Shown: positions 61,758 to 64,000 of the stretch, one piece after another
Numbering within the stretch: the first letter of the stretch is position 1
How the letters are laid out: each line of letters begins with the position of its first letter
NCBI GenBank assembly: GCA_025210295.1
Contig: JAOASC010000033.1
Span: forward strand, 1-64,000
Reading direction: 5' to 3'
Length of the DNA: 64,000 bases
Source: Flavobacteriales bacterium
GTDB lineage: Bacteria > Bacteroidota > Bacteroidia > Flavobacteriales_D > Parvicellaceae
Made by a program: the position numbers and the translations under genes
The notes under the pieces: model-generated
What the model saw: only the letters and a program-made list of their open reading frames with translations
The model's database searches: none
Told to the model about the DNA's origin: nothing

Positions 61758-61765
61758 TAACTTTG
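61758..61765 (+). promoter_or_regulatory. Candidate -7 element (TAACTTTG)
   Basis: TAACTTTG fits TAnnTTTG and predicts a transcript start near 61772. A GTG at 61772 would then be at the very end of the message, which favours the ATG at 61790 as the start of the next gene. Confidence 0.55.
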
Positions 61766-61789
61766 GTCTAGGTGTTTTGTGGCCTAATT

Positions 61790-62584
61790 ATGAATAACAT
61801 TCGAATAATATTGATCATATTGACTTTGTTTGTTACGCATTTAATGCGTGGTCAAGAAGTGATTATTTTGGAAGGAAAATACCAAAGTAGGAATATTTTC
61901 GTTGCCAATAGTCCCACAGCAAACGGGATAGGGTTTTGTTCTTTTGAAGTTCGGGTTAATGACAATTTGGTTACAGATGAGGTGAACACAAGAGCTTATG
62001 AAGTTGATTTATCGGTTTTTAACTTGGAAATTAATGATCCTGTAACGATAGAAATTAAGCATAAAAAAGGCTGCGTTCCTAAGGTCCTAAACCCTCAGGC
62101 TCTTCAAGCTAAACCAACATTTAATTCTAAGAGCATTGCCATCTCTGAAGAAGGAATATTAACCTGGGAAACAACAGATGAACATGGCGTTTTACCTTAT
62201 TATATACAACAATATAAATGGAATAAATGGGTAGATGTAGGAGAAGTAAAGGGAACAGGTGAGGCTAAATTGAATACTTATACCTATCAGGTCGATTTTG
62301 TATATGGTGAAAATAAGTTTAGAGTGGTGCAAAAAATCGATGAACAACGCTTTAGAAAAACCAAAACAGTAACGATTGTATCGGATAGCCCCAAACTTAA
62401 TTTTGTCTACAATAAAAAAAATAAAAAGGTCATTTTCTCTAATACTACAGCATACGAAATTCACGATAAATTTGGACAATTAGTAATGAGAGGGTACAAC
62501 TCTCAAGCCGATGTAACGCACCTTACTAAAGATGATTATTATATCAGTTTTGATAATGTCACTGAGGTACTGGCTAAGCGATAG
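61790..62584 (+). CDS. Uncharacterised exported protein
   Basis: A 264-residue protein with signal peptide about 1-21 (IRIILIILTLFVTHLMRGQ). A beta-rich body shows an Ig/fibronectin-like segment (about 85-205: EEGILTWETTDEHGVLPYYIQQYKWNKW), and the end resembles a short sorting-like tail (FGQLVMRGYNSQADVTHLTKDDYYISF), though without the usual length. ATG at 61790 chosen from the promoter and signal peptide. Function unknown. It begins a run with two small membrane-associated genes. Confidence 0.75.
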   Translation: MNNIRIILIILTLFVTHLMRGQEVIILEGKYQSRNIFVANSPTANGIGFCSFEVRVNDNLVTDEVNTRAYEVDLSVFNLEINDPVTIEIKHKKGCVPKVLNPQALQAKPTFNSKSIAISEEGILTWETTDEHGVLPYYIQQYKWNKWVDVGEVKGTGEAKLNTYTYQVDFVYGENKFRVVQKIDEQRFRKTKTVTIVSDSPKLNFVYNKKNKKVIFSNTTAYEIHDKFGQLVMRGYNSQADVTHLTKDDYYISFDNVTEVLAKR

Positions 62585-62586
62585 AA

Positions 62587-62775
62587 ATGTTCAAACCAAT
62601 TTTATTATTTCTATTTTTTGGGAGTTTGTTTTCCTGTAAGAATGAAGACCAACGAAAAATGTCTAGAGAAGTTATATTTATTGACGGCTCTGATAACACA
62701 ATTGATACATCTTCAGGAGCAACAGCATTAGGAAGCCTTGACAACCTAAAAACAAAAGATAATAATGAGCACTAA
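62587..62775 (+). CDS. Small predicted lipoprotein
   Basis: A 62-residue protein with hydrophobic N-terminus and lipobox LFSC (Cys about 17), as for a signal-peptidase II lipoprotein. The rest is acidic and polar (SREVIFIDGSDNTIDTSSGAT). It lies 2 bp after the previous gene and overlaps the next by 11 bp, which supports it as real. Function unknown. Confidence 0.68.
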   Translation: MFKPILLFLFFGSLFSCKNEDQRKMSREVIFIDGSDNTIDTSSGATALGSLDNLKTKDNNEH

Positions 62776-62998
62776 AAAAATAATCTGGATTCATTTCTTA
62801 AGTTTTATGATCTTAAGTACTGTTTTATTTTTTTCTGCTGAGAAAATTTTGACTACTTATCTACCAGATGAACATAACGTTATCCTATGGATGGGCTTGA
62901 TCATTTATGGTACGCTATTTCTCTTTTTATTAACCCTTTTATCTTTGGGAAGTATTTTGATTTATAGAAAAATAAAGAACAGATTAAACCAACCGTAA
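62765..62998 (+). CDS. Small membrane protein with two segments
   Basis: A 77-residue protein with two hydrophobic segments (about 6-24 and 37-63) and a basic C-terminus (YRKIKNRLNQP). No family recognised. It overlaps the lipoprotein gene by 11 bp and converges on the acyltransferase, 22 bp between stops. Confidence 0.68.
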   Translation: MSTKKIIWIHFLSFMILSTVLFFSAEKILTTYLPDEHNVILWMGLIIYGTLFLFLLTLLSLGSILIYRKIKNRLNQP

Positions 62999-63020
62999 CC
63001 TTTTAAATACGATCAAAGAA

Positions 63021-64000
63021 TTATATCAAATCTAGTAAATATGCCCTGTTTTCCTTTACCGTTTTAAATTCAGGCGTTTTACTTAAAGCATTATACCTGA
63101 TTTTCCCTCTAGTTTTTAAGAAGATTTTCCAGTAGTTCCAGCTAAAGATGGCTGAAATAGGTAGGGTTGCTAAATACAAAACCCAAATATAATCGTCAGT
63201 TAACCAAGCAACAATAACGGTTTGAAAGGTCCAAAAAAGCTTAAAAAAGAGCACGCCAAAGGCCATTTTAAATGACCCATGAAATGTTTTGTCTTTAATT
63301 TTTGAATTGACAAACCAAACAGGAATTTTATAGGGAATGTAATTGTTTAACATTCCATAAATGTGGAAAGGAAGTCCAATAATTAAACCCAATACAGCTA
63401 AAAAGATCCCTCCAAAACTGTATTTTTCTTGATTAAATAACCAATATTTTAATCCTTTTTCTTTTGTATAATCGATTACAGATTTTGCTTTTTGGTTGAG
63501 TTGTTCTGCAACAGAAGAATCTTTTTCTATTGTATCTTCTATCTTGGCAATAAACTGCTTTTGAGCTTTAAACTTAGAGTATAGGGTGTCTCCCGATTCA
63601 TTGGCTGCATGATTAATCTGTTCAGGAAATAAGAATAACATTTCATGAATTGCTTCGTAGTAGTCCATTTTACGAACATCTAGCATTTCTTTGCTCATTC
63701 CTTTTCGAACTTCAGCCATGATGGTATCAATGGCTTTGTTTTCATTTTCAGCACGCAGGTCGTTATAATCGTTTAATCGAATAGGTTCTCCAAAATTGAT
63801 TAAAAACTCAGATTGAAAACCATCATAAACACTATAATTTAGTCCTACAGGAATGATGTGAATGTCTAATTCGTTATTGTATTTATCATCAGCACCATAA
63901 CCGATTCTTACTAACCCCTTTTTTAAGGGACGTAACGATTTTTGACCATTATGGTTTCCTTCTGGATAGATGATAATGATGTTATTCTTTTTCAGTAAGT
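63021..64000 (-). CDS. Acyltransferase (PlsC-like), N-terminus outside the window
   Basis: The gene runs off the right edge. An in-frame ATG at 63719 is internal: the frame stays open upstream to 64000. There it encodes IIIYPEGNHNGQKSLRPLKK, the glycerol-phosphate-acyltransferase motif III (FPEGxxS...LxxxKxG), then GLNYSVYDGFQSEFLINFGEPI. The C-terminal part has two membrane segments (about 130-150 and 170-215 before the end). It is likely a 1-acylglycerol-3-phosphate or related O-acyltransferase of phospholipid synthesis. The HX4D motif would lie past the edge. Confidence 0.82.
   Translation of the reverse strand, partial: LLKKNNIIIIYPEGNHNGQKSLRPLKKGLVRIGYGADDKYNNELDIHIIPVGLNYSVYDGFQSEFLINFGEPIRLNDYNDLRAENENKAIDTIMAEVRKGMSKEMLDVRKMDYYEAIHEMLFLFPEQINHAANESGDTLYSKFKAQKQFIAKIEDTIEKDSSVAEQLNQKAKSVIDYTKEKGLKYWLFNQEKYSFGGIFLAVLGLIIGLPFHIYGMLNNYIPYKIPVWFVNSKIKDKTFHGSFKMAFGVLFFKLFWTFQTVIVAWLTDDYIWVLYLATLPISAIFSWNYWKIFLKTRGKIRYNALSKTPEFKTVKENRAYLLDLI

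Noticed and set aside
63021..63719. A complete 232-residue protein starting at ATG 63719
   Set aside because: The frame remains open to the right edge and encodes acyltransferase motif III there, so the true start is outside the window.

Overview
The window is chromosomal DNA of an AT-rich bacterium of the Bacteroidota, most likely a marine-type member of the Flavobacteriales. Four things point there: a fused MurF-alanine racemase, secreted proteins with type IX sorting C-termini, SusC-like TonB receptors with a carboxypeptidase-like N-terminal domain, and promoters of the TAnnTTTG type. Several genes seem to start at TTG or GTG. No rRNA, tRNA, CRISPR array, prophage or insertion sequence was seen.

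Layout. 1-800: four copies of a non-coding tandem repeat of about 209 bp. 988-6895: AsmA-like protein, YjbR protein, then a leftward block of pgi/pmi, lipB, an unknown gene and rsmE. 7122-15953: Na/Pi cotransporter, pentapeptide protein, glycosyltransferase, Lrp regulator, thymidine kinase and murF-alr. 15954-16398: a gene-free AT-rich stretch with DnaA-box-like sites, proposed here as the chromosomal replication origin. 16399-23591: MORN protein, LytTR regulator, DAHP synthase/chorismate mutase, thiol peroxidase, mnmG and ybeY, with three parS-like sites between 20.17 and 21.22 kb. 23844-35510: mostly housekeeping and envelope genes (MtfA-like peptidase, a large DUF4175 protein, SiaC-like protein, purD, superoxide dismutase) plus two gene remnants.

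35757-43096: a TonB receptor divergent from a six-gene carotenoid operon. The operon holds a B12-binding MerR regulator, crtI, crtB, an unknown gene, crtZ and a fused CrtYcd-type lycopene cyclase. These would take geranylgeranyl diphosphate through phytoene, lycopene and beta-carotene to zeaxanthin; no crtE or crtW lies in the window. 43130-55099: a leftward block of LytTR response regulator, beta-propeller sensor kinase, S41 peptidase, two related leucine-rich-repeat proteins with sorting domains and an unknown secreted protein. 55282-57989: a second TonB receptor with a thioredoxin-like partner. 58159-64000: GDP-mannose pyrophosphorylase, a penicillin-acylase-family hydrolase, small envelope proteins and a truncated acyltransferase at the right edge.

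The most notable reading is that 15.9-21.3 kb is the chromosome's origin domain. The support is DnaA-box-like sites, a change in strand composition, three parS-like sites and mnmG close by. The second is the carotenoid operon, where alternating 10-bp sites overlap two divergent promoters next to a probable light- and B12-responsive regulator.
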